64,000 bases of DNA, taken from positions 186,001-250,000 of the forward strand of contig BRON01000015.1 in the NCBI GenBank assembly GCA_024345305.1. The letters are read 5' to 3'. Positions 20,614 to 31,469 of this stretch are shown in pieces (within the stretch, counting starts at the first letter, position 1; the number at the start of each line of letters is the position of its first letter). The position numbers and the translations under genes are program-made. Below the pieces are notes generated by a model, which had not been told where the DNA came from, ran no database searches, and saw nothing but the letters and a program-made list of their open reading frames with translations. This DNA is from Mrakia gelida. Its lineage: Eukaryota; Basidiomycota; Tremellomycetes; Cystofilobasidiales; Mrakiaceae.

Positions 20614-22295
20614 CTACGACGAAGGAGCTCGTCTCAGGCGATGAACGTGCTCCCCTCCTGACCCTACGAGCTACGAGGACAGGAGAGCAACGCTGGGACC
20701 TCCTTCGCTCCCTCCTTCCCTGTCCAACATGACGTGCTCTGAGCTCTCCCTCCCTAAGACCCTTCCTTCCTTCCTCCCTTCCCGCTACACCTCAAGCTGG
20801 CCAGCGTCTGAAGCCAGCGAGCACTCAACCCGACCATCTCAGGGAGAAAGTCTTCCATCTCCGTCTCCTCCAAGGAAGAGCTCAAGGGAGAGGGAAAGAG
20901 GAAGGGGAAACGATGAGCTTCTGACTCACAAGTCCAGTCTGACTCAAACTCCTCAAGTTCCCAGCTCCTCCTCGTCCAGTAGAAACCAAAGGCTCCCTGC
21001 CTCGAGATCGAGATCTATCGTCAGGCATCGTCGTTGTCGTAGCTGTTGGGGTAGGGGTTGGGCGGGCGGGTGTGTTGGTGGTTTGCGGGAAGAAGGAAGA
21101 GAGGGAAGGAGGTCAGATGTCTGCGTCGGCGGAGATTCAAAACTGTCCTGACAAATAGATGACCCGTTTCTCGGAAGGAAGATTTTTCAATGACTTTCTT
21201 ATCTGTGTGAATAACGACAGCTGAGCACCCTTGGGCGAGCTTGGGATGATTTTTCAACCCCTTGGAGGGCAAGAGATCGAGTTGGAGTCGCCTTTCGGTC
21301 TGATCGTTCCGAACGATAAGACGCGTCTCTTTGCTCGTCCAATTCGAGATAGAAGAGCCCACGCTGGCTGTTTGAGGGGACTGGAGGTTGAGGACGGTGA
21401 TTGAGTGAGGAGCTGCGAGGTGGAGGTGGTTAAAACCTGCGAGAGCGAGTTGAGAAAAGTGGTTCAGCCCTCGAGCTGGTGAACGAGAGCGTCGCTGAGC
21501 GTCGTCTTTCTACATCTTAGCGAACAGTTCTGGTGCCAGCAGGACTTCCAAAGCTCGCGAGATCTATGCCTGCGACTCCTGGCTAATTTTCAAGCGCCGA
21601 AGGTCTAGTCGCGACGCGCTCTTGACGATCTCGCGACGAGAACGTCCTTTTTGACGCGTCGTCTCCTGTCTTCTCGCTTCGAGTACTTGCAAAGATTGCC
21701 TTATCGTTCGTTGGACTTTCCTTTTACCTGTATGTCGAAGGGAGCATCCCAAAGCAGCAGCAGACAGGCCAGGGGGCTCGTGCCGGGAAGTCCAAGGAGG
21801 GAGGGAGGAGAAAACCGAACGGCTTCGCGTTTAGCGGGAGACCTCTGGGGAAAGCAAAGCTTGTTGATCCCCTCGCGTTTTTTCTCTCCGACTCGACCGA
21901 CTCTCAGGCGACCCTTCCTCAGAACGAGTGCGAAGCTTTTCCTTCTCTGCGCTGTTCGTACACTCGGAGAGAGCGGGCGACGCGTCCCTCGTTGCATCAA
22001 TCGATCGTAGATCACTTTCGGAGGAAGGAGGGACGCTCAGGCTTCCCCTCGTTTTCTCTTCCCCTCCAAGATTTCCCCAAGCCCAAAACCGGGAGACAGA
22101 GGACGAGCCAGGAAGTCAAATCATCCCTGCGAGAGATAACGCTTTCGAGGTCCTCCCTTTCGTCCTTTCTTACCTCCCTTCCTTTCGTTTCACTCTCAAC
22201 GGCCACCACACACCCTCTTCCTCCGCCAACCCCGACTCTCCTTCCTTCCTCTTCTCTCGACCCACTCCTCCCTCTCTCTCCTCAACCCTTCAAAG
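20614..22295. promoter_or_regulatory. shared upstream region of DUF3602 gene and ammonium transporter, with GATA motifs
   Basis: 1.7 kb between the two divergent start codons. GATA-type motifs are seen at 21198-21203 (CTTATC), 21315-21320 (GATAAG), 21700-21705 (CTTATC) and 22135-22140 (GATAAC). Nitrogen-responsive fungal GATA factors (AreA, Nit2, Gln3, Gat1) bind HGATAR, so regulation by nitrogen supply is plausible. ACGCGT occurs at about 21320, 21655 and 21978. No convincing coding region; open frames at 21021-21362 (-) and 21651-22010 (+) have no recognisable content. Confidence 0.55.
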
Positions 22296-25200
22296 ATGGC
22301 TACCGTGAACGTCAGCTACGACGATTCGGGTGAGTCCTGGCCTGACCTTATCGCCCGCTCGACTTCCCTCTTTCCCGTCTGGTCAACATCCAAACTGACT
22401 CGACCTCCTCCTTGCTTCCTTCTCTCTCTCTTTAGGTGACTTGGTCGCTCCCGGATACGATATTGTCTACAACATGGGAGACATGGCCTGGGTCATGACT
22501 TCTACAGCTCTCGTCTTCATCATGTAAGTCAAGCTCAACCAACCTCTCCCTCCTCCCTCACCTCCCCTCAACACTCGTCCGTTTCGTCGGACTCTACCAC
22601 AGCGCATGCAGCCGCTTTCGTCTCCATTCTTGCTCGACTCAATAGCTGACATGTATCTCTATCACTTTCTTTACTTCCTATAGGATTCCTGGAGTTGGTG
22701 AGTCCCTCGTTCCCTTATCTCTTCGAGCTCAAGTGGAATTGGCATTTGGTCGGAGAAGGAAGGACGAGAGAGACGGAGGGATGGGCTCGTCCCTTCGCGC
22801 GGCTTTCTTGGGAGCGATCCTGTTCGCTCCTTTTGGTCTTCTTCGGGTGCTCTCGCCTGTACTACGAGGGGATGAGCATCCTTCTCTGGTAGCTCGAGTA
22901 AAGAGCGAGAGAAGGAAACGCGACTTGAGACACCGGCGCGGACTGTTTTGCTTTCTTCTTTCGGGACGAGCGAGGGCTGACTTTCCGTTCTTCTTCCCTA
23001 CTCGAACAACAGGATTCTTCTACTCTGGTCTCCTCCGAAGGAAGAACGCCCTCTCGATGATCTACCTCTCCATGGCTGGTCTCGCCGTCGTCTCTTTCCA
23101 GGTTCGTTTTGTCCCTCCCTTTCCTTTCTCCGCCGCCCCGATCCAGTCCCGTTCTGCTCCTCCACATGGCGCCTCGCTCAACGACACTCTTTACTGACTC
23201 TCTCGCTCCTTCGCCGTTCGCTCGCAATCTTGCAGTGGTTCTTCTGGGGTTACTCCCTCGCCTTTTCCGAAACTGGATCCAAGTTCATCGGGGATCTTCG
23301 ATACTTTGCTCTCCGAAACGTCTACGAGGCTCCCTCGATGGGATCCACCAAGATTCCTGCTTCCCTTTTCATGATCTGTGAGTAATCATTACCTCTTTAC
23401 TCCCTCCCTCCGTGTCGAGAGAAGGGACGAGAGGGGGGAAAAGGGAGGCCGACGGACGCGACGTTTTCGCTCGCATGACCCTCGACTCCTTTCCCTCTCG
23501 CCGCCGCTGCCTCGAAGTCCCTGCAACCTCGATCGAGAACTGACTCCCTCTCTCCATCTCTGCTGTCTTTCAGACCAGTGCATGTTCGCCTGTATCGCCA
23601 CCGTCCTCGCCATCGGAGGAATGGCCGAGCGAGCTCGAATGGGACCCACCCTCGTCTTCATGTTCCTCTGGGCCACCATCGTCTACTGTCCCATCGCCTG
23701 CTGGACCTGGAATGCCAACGGATGGTCCTTCATCATGGGAGGTCTTGATTTCGCTGGAGGTACGTCTCTGCTCTCGCTTTTGAAGTCCTGAGCGAGTCGA
23801 GTCGCGCCAGTTCGACGTTTGCTGACGAAACGCGTCTCCCTTCCCTCCTCGTTCTGTACTCTCCACAGGAACTCCCGTTCACATCTCTTCTGGAACTGCT
23901 TCCCTCGCTATCGCTCTCTACCTCGGAAAGAGGCGTGGATACGGAACTGAGAGGTGAGTGGGCTGAGTTTCGATCGAATTCGGCGCAACTCGCGACGGGA
24001 GACGTTCCCTTCGCTTCTGGAGCTCGAACTGACCCCTTCCTGCTTATCTTCTACTATATAACTACCAGACTTTCGTTCAAACCCCATAATAGCGCGTTTT
24101 AAATTCCCTCGATCTTTTCTGCTCCTTTCCTCTTCTGACTTCCAATCTCTCGTTCTTCTTTCTCTCAACAGCCTCCTACGTGATCCTCGGTACAGTCTTC
24201 CTCTGGTTCGGATGGTTCGGATTCAACGGAGGATCTGCTCTTTCCGCCAACCTTCGAGCTGTATCTGCTTGCGTCGTCACCAACCTCGCCGCTTCGGTTG
24301 GAGGAATCACCTGGCTCGTTTTGGATTGGCGTCTCGAGCGAAAGTGGTCCGCCGTCGGATTCTGCTCTGGAGCCATCGTCGGTCTCGTTGCTATCACCCC
24401 TGCTGCTGGTTTCGTTCAGGCGTGAGTACACCCTATATCCTTGCCAATTATCAAGAACTGAAGGAAGAGATCGAGCGAACTGACGAGCTCTTCGTCCCCC
24501 TCCCTCAGCTCGTCCGCCGTCGCCATTGGTTTCGTCGGAGCCGTCGGATGCAACTTCGCTACTAGGATCAAGTTCCTTCTGAGGATCGACGAAGCTTTGG
24601 ACGTTTTTGCCACTCACTGTGTTCGCCCCTCCTTGATCTATACATCAGAAGGAGCTCAGCCCGCTTTCCTCGAGCTGACCCTCCCTCCTTTCTTTCCTTT
24701 CTCAGGTCGGAGGAGTTATCGGAAACTGCATGACTGGTCTCTTCGCTCAGGCTTCCGTCGCCAGCTTGGATGGATTCAGTGTCATCGCTGGAGGATGGAT
24801 CGACCACAACTACGTTCAGGTAAGCGGCTCGAGAACGAGGGAACGCGTCGAGGCGAAGCGACGAGACCCATCGCTGACCTCTCGTTCTTTTCCTCCCCTT
24901 CCTTCTTCAGCTCGGATACCAGATCGCTGATTCCGTCGCCGGAATGGCCTACTCCTTCGTCATGACCTCTATCCTCTGCTGGATCCTTCACTTCATCCCT
25001 GGACTCTCCCTCCGAACCAACGAGGAGACCGAGATCATCGGTATCGACGACGCTGAGGTGAGTCACTTCGCTCGCTCCTTTCCTCCTTGCGAGACTTTTC
25101 TGACCTCTTCCTTGCGTTCTTCTTCTCATCAGATGGGAGAGTTCGCTTACGACTACGTGGGACTCGACCCTGAGGCTCGGTGAGTCCTCGAACCAAAAAC

Positions 25201-25400
25201 GAGACGCTCGTTCTTGAAGCAAACGCTGACTCTGCCCTTTGTTCCCTCCCTTTCTTTACAGTCTCGTCCACCACGAGGGTCGACCTGCCATCACCTCCGA
25301 CGAGGACCACTCCTTCGTTCCCGCTACCGTCAAGCACGAGGCTCGACACGGAGACAGCGACGAGGAGAAGGCGCCTGGAGGAGGACGAGTCGACCAGTAA
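22296..25400 (+). CDS. ammonium transporter, Mep/Amt family
   Basis: ATG at 22296 (MATVNVSYDDSG) to TAA at 25398-25400, in about twelve exons. Family landmarks: GYDIVYNMGDMAWVM, GFFYSGLLRRKNALS, CMFACIATVLAIGGMAERAR, IACWTWNANGW, DFAGGTPVHISSG (first pore histidine), VILGTVFLWFGWFGFNGGS, EALDVFATH (second pore histidine, at an exon end) with VGGVIGNCMTGLF, and HFIPGLSLRTNE. Eleven helices are expected, with an extracellular N terminus; the C-terminal cytosolic tail (DDAEMGEFAYDYVGLDPEAR then acidic/basic residues) is a likely regulatory tail. Substrate is ammonium at the plasma membrane. One intron near 23955-24170 is unusually long and AT-rich for this gene. A fragment of its 3' exons is duplicated at 13143-13765. 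Confidence 0.93.
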
Positions 25401-26440
25401 TCCTGCTCGTCCCGTCTCTCCCCTCCTCTCTCTCTTTTTGTACCCTTCCTTTGTTGGTTTGGGCTTTGGGTCTCTCTCGGATTTGTTTCTCAGACTGTGT
25501 CGTCTTTCTTTCTTACCTTCTAACTACTCTCCCCTCCCACCCCCGAAAACTTCACCTCGAGGGTCGCTCGCTTTCGAGCCGCGACGCCTTTTTTGCTTCC
25601 CGCCTTGGCTTTTAATCCTTCGTCGCTACTTCGAGCTTCTTCTCTCTCGTCCTTTTGTATCTCTCTACTATCGACATGCCCTTCATTTTAGACTTCTACT
25701 TGCTCGCACGTGAGACAGGAGAGGCGGAGACTTTCCGTACTGCGACGATCCTTCAAGAAGGCCTGTTTCGCTCAAAAGAGCGGCGGAGAGTTCGTCGAGA
25801 AGTTCCGGTTGTGAGTGAAGCGAACGGATATAGCCTGGGGGGAGAGCGTGGGGGTCAAAACTGAACGCCAATACGCCAATCGTGAGAGGGCAGAAAATGC
25901 TTGGAAGGACCAGCAGAAGAGCATGCTGAGCCCTCCAAAGCTGCTGAGAGCCAAGTTCCGACGGTGCTTGGTGCTCGAGGGAGAGGAGCGAAAGAGGCGC
26001 GACGCGAGGAGTTCGACGCGTTCGAAGGAGGGAAGGAAAATGAACAGGGAACAGGTCGATTCCTTGGGTTCTTCAACCGAGGTTCTCATGCGCAGAAGGT
26101 GGTGATTGGATTCGGAACCCCCCCGAGGGAAATCTGACGGCAATCAGACTAGGGATTTTACCCTCCTTCTCTTTCTCCTCCCAACAGCATCCCTCTTCTC
26201 CTTTTTCACGGTTAGCCTTTCTTCCTCTCTCTCACTACACCTCTTCTTCACACCTCTACCCATTCGCACACCCTCCATCTCTCCCAACTCGTCCTCGAAA
26301 AGAGTCGTTCCCCCTCCACCTTCTTCCTCCGTCGACGTCCTCAACTTTTCAGTCGTCCGCCCACCTTCCTTCCCCTTCCACCCGCCCGCTCATCCTTTTG
26401 CTCACTCTCGCTTCCCTCTCTCCCTCATCTTCTCATCCAG
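25401..26440. other. ammonium transporter 3' flank and siderophore transporter 1 promoter
   Basis: The first part is CT-rich 3' UTR. From about 25870 the sequence is unremarkable, then CT-rich up to an apparent 5'-UTR acceptor (TCATCCAG) directly before the ATG at 26441. No GATAA-class motif was noticed by eye and no gene is supported. Confidence 0.45.
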
Positions 26441-29400
26441 ATGTCCGACACTAGTCACTCATCCCCCAAGGAGAAGCACGCTGAGCTGCCCGTCAACGAG
26501 AAGGAGAAGGACGTCGAGGCTCTCACGGAGATTCAGCCCGTCGCTCTTCCCGCTGGAGTTCTGAAGGTCGAGGCTGCTCAGGCTGTCTGGTCTTTGAAGG
26601 CGAAGTGGTTCCTCTGGTTCGGGTGAGTTCATCTTCATGCTTTGAGAACGATGGGAGCCCTCGAAAGGGCACAGAGAGGACGAGGGGAGGGAGGGACGGA
26701 GCGAAGGGAGGGACGTGGGTCGACGTCGGTTTCGGATCGAGAAGACCACATCTGATTGTTCCTTATCCCTCTTTTCCAGACTCGCTCTCGCTTGCTACGC
26801 CTACTCTCTCGATGGATCCACCGTACGTTCAGTCCCTGAAGTTTTTTCGACGGCTGGGAGGCTATTCTTTCGCACTCGGCAGGCTTCAGCCGCATCGAAG
26901 CTCACCATTGGCCCCCCCTCCCTCTTTCCCTTCTTCCCTTTCCTTCCTCGTCTTCCTCGATCGCTCCTTATTTTGGATCTGATTAGACCTGGCAATACCT
27001 CTACTACGCCACGTAAGTCAAAGCCTGTCTTCTCTTCTCTTCTCCCATCATCTCGCGCTCGTCGTGCTGACTTCTCTCTCTTGTTTATGCTTCGCCTCTT
27101 CTCCCTTCTTTGCTCTCGTTCTCCTCTGCTCCTGACAGCTCTTCCGTCCTTAACAACTCCCTCAGTGGAACCGTTACCACCGCTGGAGCCATCATCATCG
27201 CCGTGTGAGTTCCTCGTCCTGGTTTCCGAAGCGGGTCATTAGAAAGTCGTTCGAGAGCGACGCGTCCCGCTGACTCTTTTATCTTTTCCTTACTCTTCTT
27301 CACAGTGGAAAGCCTTTGATGGCTAAGTCTGCTGATACCTTCGGTCGAGCCGGTAAGTCTGATACTCCTCCGCAGAAGCTCGAAGCTCGTCGTCGATGCT
27401 GACCTTTCGTCCCTTCTCCAGAGACCTACGTCGTCGTTCTCTTCTCTTACGTTCTTGGATACATCCTCAACGCCTCTGCCAACTCGATCGGACAGATCGC
27501 TGCTGGAACTATCTTCTACTCTCTTGGTTCGTACAAAAACATCTTCCGCGGTCGCTCGTCCTTTTTTCCATCGAGATCACCTCCGGCTCTCTTTCTTCGT
27601 TCCGTCGATTCTGACCATCCTCCTCTTCCCTCTTGCCCTCCCTCAGGTTACACCGGTCTTCAGATCCTCACCCAGGTCGTACTCGCTGATACCACTACTC
27701 TCCGATGGCGAGGATGTTCGTTCTCTCCCTCGCTCTCGCTTTCTCTCCCTCCTCTCGCATTCGTCGCGCTGACTTCCGTTTTCTTTCGAAATCTCACAGT
27801 CGCTGGAGGTCTCGTTTCCCTCCCTTTCGTCATCAACGGATTCGTCGCTGCTGAGATCGCTCAGGGCGTTCTCGCCAACACGAGTACTGGATGGCGATGG
27901 GGTGAGTCGTCGCATCGACTCGGTCTTCTTTCCTCGACCAGCGTCGCTGACTTTTCTGTGCCTCTCCTCGTCATCTTTTTCCTCAGGTTACGGAATGTTC
28001 GCCATCATCGTGAGTTCCGCCGCCCGCCTCTTCCAGCTCGTCGCGTCCAGCCCATTCTTAACGCGTCGCCCTTCTTTCTCTTCGCTCTAGATTCCCGTCT
28101 GCCTCGCTCCCGTCATCGGCTCCCTCTTCTGGGGACAGCACAAGGCCAAGAAGATCGCTGTTATTGAGCCCAAGGGACCCAGGAGGAGCTTCGTCGTCGC
28201 CTCCAAGGATTACTTCAACTCCATGGACGTGAGTTCTTTTCCCCTCTTTGTTGCTGGACGCGCTCTCGCAGCTTCGAGCCTGACTGACGCTGTTTTCTTT
28301 CGCTTCGCGTAGGCCATCGGTCTGGTTCTCATCGCCGCTTCCCTCGCTCTCATCCTCCTGCCTCTCGGACTTGCTTCGAGGGCCAGCAACGGATGGCGAA
28401 CTCCCTCAATGTGCGTCGCCGTTCCAGTTTAACTCCCCTTCCCCGCTCGTTCTCCAAAGCTGACCCTTGCTCTCGGCTCCTTATCACTTGCAGGATTGTC
28501 ATGATCGTCGTGAGTACCGACTTCCAGTTCAAGAGCGCTGGCTCCTCGTCGCGTCGTCTGACTTCTCCTGTCTCTTTTTACTCTCGTAGCTCGGAATCGT
28601 TATCTTCCCTGTCTTCGTCATCTGGGAGTGGAAGTTCGCCAAGTTCCCTCTCGCTCCTCCCAGATTCTTCAAGTCCAAGACCATCACCGCCGCTTGCGCC
28701 ATTGGATTCCTTGACTTCGTCTCGTGAGTTCGAGCGCGCAAAAGGACGAGCCACGTCGCGACCGTCGCTGACCTCTCCGTCTTTGCTTTTTCTCAGCTTC
28801 TACCTCCAGTACACCTACCAGTACAACTTCGTCTCCGTGGTCAAGTACAAGTGAGTTGAGCTCCCGCGCGATGAGTCTTCCTCCCTCTCGCTCGAGCTGA
28901 CTTCGATTTCCTCTCGCAGCTGGACCTACCGATCCCTCACCTACTTCTCCCTCACTCAGTCCATGGGTCTCACCATCTTCGCCATCCTCGGTGGAGCTAT
29001 CATGTACGCCACTCGACGATACAAGGTAAGTTCAGCTTCTCGATTTTCTGCGAGCTTCAGGCAAAGGCTGGGAATCGAATTCGACGCGTCTTCACCTGCT
29101 GACCCGACTTTTTCTCTCTTCCTTGTCTTCTTTTAACAGTGGCTCATGTTCACTGGTCTCCTCATCCGACTTCTCGGTGTTGGACTCATGATTCACTCTC
29201 GAGGAGCCAAGGGATCCGACGCTGAGGTTCGTCGACTCGCCTGCTCATTTCCTCTTCCGCGAGATTCGAGCCTTTCCCAGATGCTGACTCGGCCTCCCTC
29301 CTCATCTCATCTTGACTGTAGATTGTCATGTGCCAGGTTCTTCAGAGTCTCGGAGGAGGATTCGCTGCCATCACCCTCCAGGTCTCTGCTCAGGCTGGAG

Positions 29401-30271
29401 TCGTCCACGCCGACGTTCGTTCTTCCCCTTCTTCTCCTTCTTTTTCTTCCTCTTTGAGACCAGAACTCTAGCTGAATCATCGTCATTTCTGCTCTTCTCA
29501 GGTTGCCACCGTTACTGCTCTCGTTCTCCTCATCAGTGAGTTCAACGAAACCCTCTCCGTTCGATCTCGACGCGTTCGCTGACTTCGTTCTCAAACTCTT
29601 CTTTTCTCCTCCTTCCCAGCTGAGATCGGAAACTCCGTGGGAAGTGCCATTGCCACCGCCGTTTGGACCAACCAGATGCCCAAGCAGCTCGCTATCCACG
29701 TACGTTCTTGCTTCCTTTCTTGGCTTCCCCGTCGCGACGCGTTCCGATGTTGACCTCTCGTTTCCCCCCTTTACCAGGTCGGAAACAACGCTACCCTCAA
29801 CGCGGAGCTCTTCGGCTCCATCAGCATCATCATGGCCTGTGCGTTTCTTTCTTCGCTCACTCTCTGCCTCGCTCTCTTGCTTCAGCCCTGTCGCTGACTC
29901 TCGTCACTATCGCTTCTTCGCTCTCTCAGACCCTATCGAGGATCCCATCCGAGTTGGAGCCATCAGCGCGTACGAGGCCGTCATGAAGAACCTCTGCATC
30001 GGAGCTACCATCGTCGGTGAGTCTCGTCGCACTGCCTTCTCGCTCGACTTAGCTTCTCGACGCGTCGCTGACTTACCTTGCGATCTTCTTTCCTTCTTCA
30101 GCCATCTTCCCTCCCATCGTCTGCATGCTCTGGACCCGAGATCTTCCTCTCGTCGACGCTCAGAACGCCCTTGATGGAAAGACCGGCGCTGGAGAGGAGA
30201 CCGGTGAGGGACTCGTCGAGACCCCCGAGCACCTCCCCGCCGTCGCTCACGACTCTCGAGTTCAGCAGTAA
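26441..30271 (+). CDS. siderophore-iron transporter (MFS, Sit1/Arn/MirB type), copy 1
   Basis: ATG at 26441 (MSDTSHSSPKEKHAELP) to TAA at 30269-30271, split by roughly seventeen introns. Family landmarks in order: VEAAQAVWSLKAKW before the first helix, TWQYLYYAT, GKPLMAKSADTFGRAETYVV (loop 2-3 motif of siderophore MFS proteins), YVLGYILNASANSIGQIAAG, LQILTQVVLADTTTLRWRG, WRWGYGMFAII, FFKSKTITAACAIGFLDFVS, YLQYTYQYNFVSVV, IGNSVGSAIATAVWTNQMP, and the tail DLPLVDAQNALDG. The family has 14 helices and takes up ferric siderophores at the plasma membrane or endosome. It is tandem to copy 2 with the same exon pattern. Many introns carry GACGCGTC just before the CTGAC branch site. Confidence 0.92.
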
Positions 30272-31469
30272 CTCGCTCGTCCTTTTCTCCCCTTTATCTC
30301 TGATTCGGTATCTCCACCTCACGTTTCTCTAATACACTTCGCTTCTCTAGATGGTCTGCTTTGGGTTCTCGCTGCTTCGTTCGTTCTTGCTTTTCTTGCT
30401 TTCCATTTCTAGACTTGCTCTTTTTATGACTGTTTATCCTGGTGACCCGTCCCCCCAGAGTTGAGAAAGAGGTGAAAGCGGCGACCACGCATCACCTCTT
30501 GTTGTTCTCAACCGGTGGCGAAAGGCGAAGAGGGAACCATTCGTTCGGTCGAGAGTCGGTCTGACGCGTCGACGTTCTGCTGAGAGTTGACAGCTCTCGC
30601 GGAGGATTCTGTGGAATATCGTCTTGATTTTCCCCGCACCGAGCTCTCGGATAAAAATGGGCTCCTCCACTGAGAGACCAGGCCCAACCTCAGCAGCAGC
30701 CTCGACTGGGCACCAAGGACGCGACGCGGTCTCGATTCGACGCGTCGTCTCTCCTGAAAGGAGCGAATCAGGGCCGCTGGTCCTCTGAATCGCTCTCTGC
30801 TCAGTCTGATAAGGCGTTGATGAACAGGCCCCAGTCCTGTCTCAAGACCAGGGAAAGGAACCAGTCTAGTCAACCTCCTCCGAAGTTCCGAACTGAACTC
30901 GTTCGCGTGCGATCGAAGAAGAAAAGCTTGGAGAATCGGCTTGAGCGCGAACACCCGCCAGAGCGACTTTTCAGCTTTGTCTGGCTGCCACTACTCCTAT
31001 GCTGAAGCAGCAGCTGAGGTGAAGGAACGGTAGACGCGCAGAAAGGGAGGTGGGTCGATGAGCGTCGCGTCGTTTCAAGCAGGAGAGGGGTCGATAACTC
31101 TCCGCAAAGCGTGGGAAGCTGGTCTTTCTTCTCTTTCCAATGGGACAATCTGATCCAAAAAGCCACTTCAAGTTTGAGTGAAGTTTGCGCTCTTCTCGTT
31201 CTTCCCTCCCAACTGCATCCCCCTCCCCTCCTTCCCGCCCCCTTCCTCGTCAACGTGAGTGCTCTCTTCCCCCTCTCACTCTTCTCTCTACCTCTTCGAC
31301 TTCTCCCGTCTCCACCATCGTTGTTCTACAATCCACCTCCCGAGTCGTTCTCTCCTTCCTCCCCTCCTCAAATCCCATTCGCTCCTCCTTCCTTGCTCGC
31401 TCCCCTCTTCCCGCCCCGACTCTCGCTGACTATTCTTCCCTTCCCCCTTTCTTCCTCTCCCCCAAGATC
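30272..31469. promoter_or_regulatory. region between the two siderophore transporters, with GATA motifs
   Basis: Holds the 3' flank of copy 1 (with a strong hairpin, listed separately) and the promoter of copy 2. TGATAAG is at 30807-30813 and GATAAA at 30650-30655. Fungal iron-repressor GATA factors (Urbs1, SreA, Fep1) recognise (A/T)GATAA, so TGATAAG is a candidate site; the link is inference. Two GACGCGTC palindromes at about 30562 and 30738. The last 300 bp are CT-rich leader. No gene seen. Confidence 0.45.
30460..30512. other. strong imperfect hairpin downstream of siderophore transporter 1
   Basis: GTTGAGAA (30460-30467) and AGAGGTGA (30468-30475) pair with TCACCTCT (30492-30499) and TTCTCAAC (30505-30512): 16 base pairs with a 5-nt bulge and a 16-nt loop, about 190 nt after the stop codon. 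It could be part of the 3' UTR or a separate element. It lacks the CAGUGN loop of an iron-responsive element. Confidence 0.6.

Noticed and set aside
30460..30512. Hairpin as an iron-responsive element
   Set aside because: No C bulge plus CAGUGN loop, and fungi are not known to use the IRE/IRP system.
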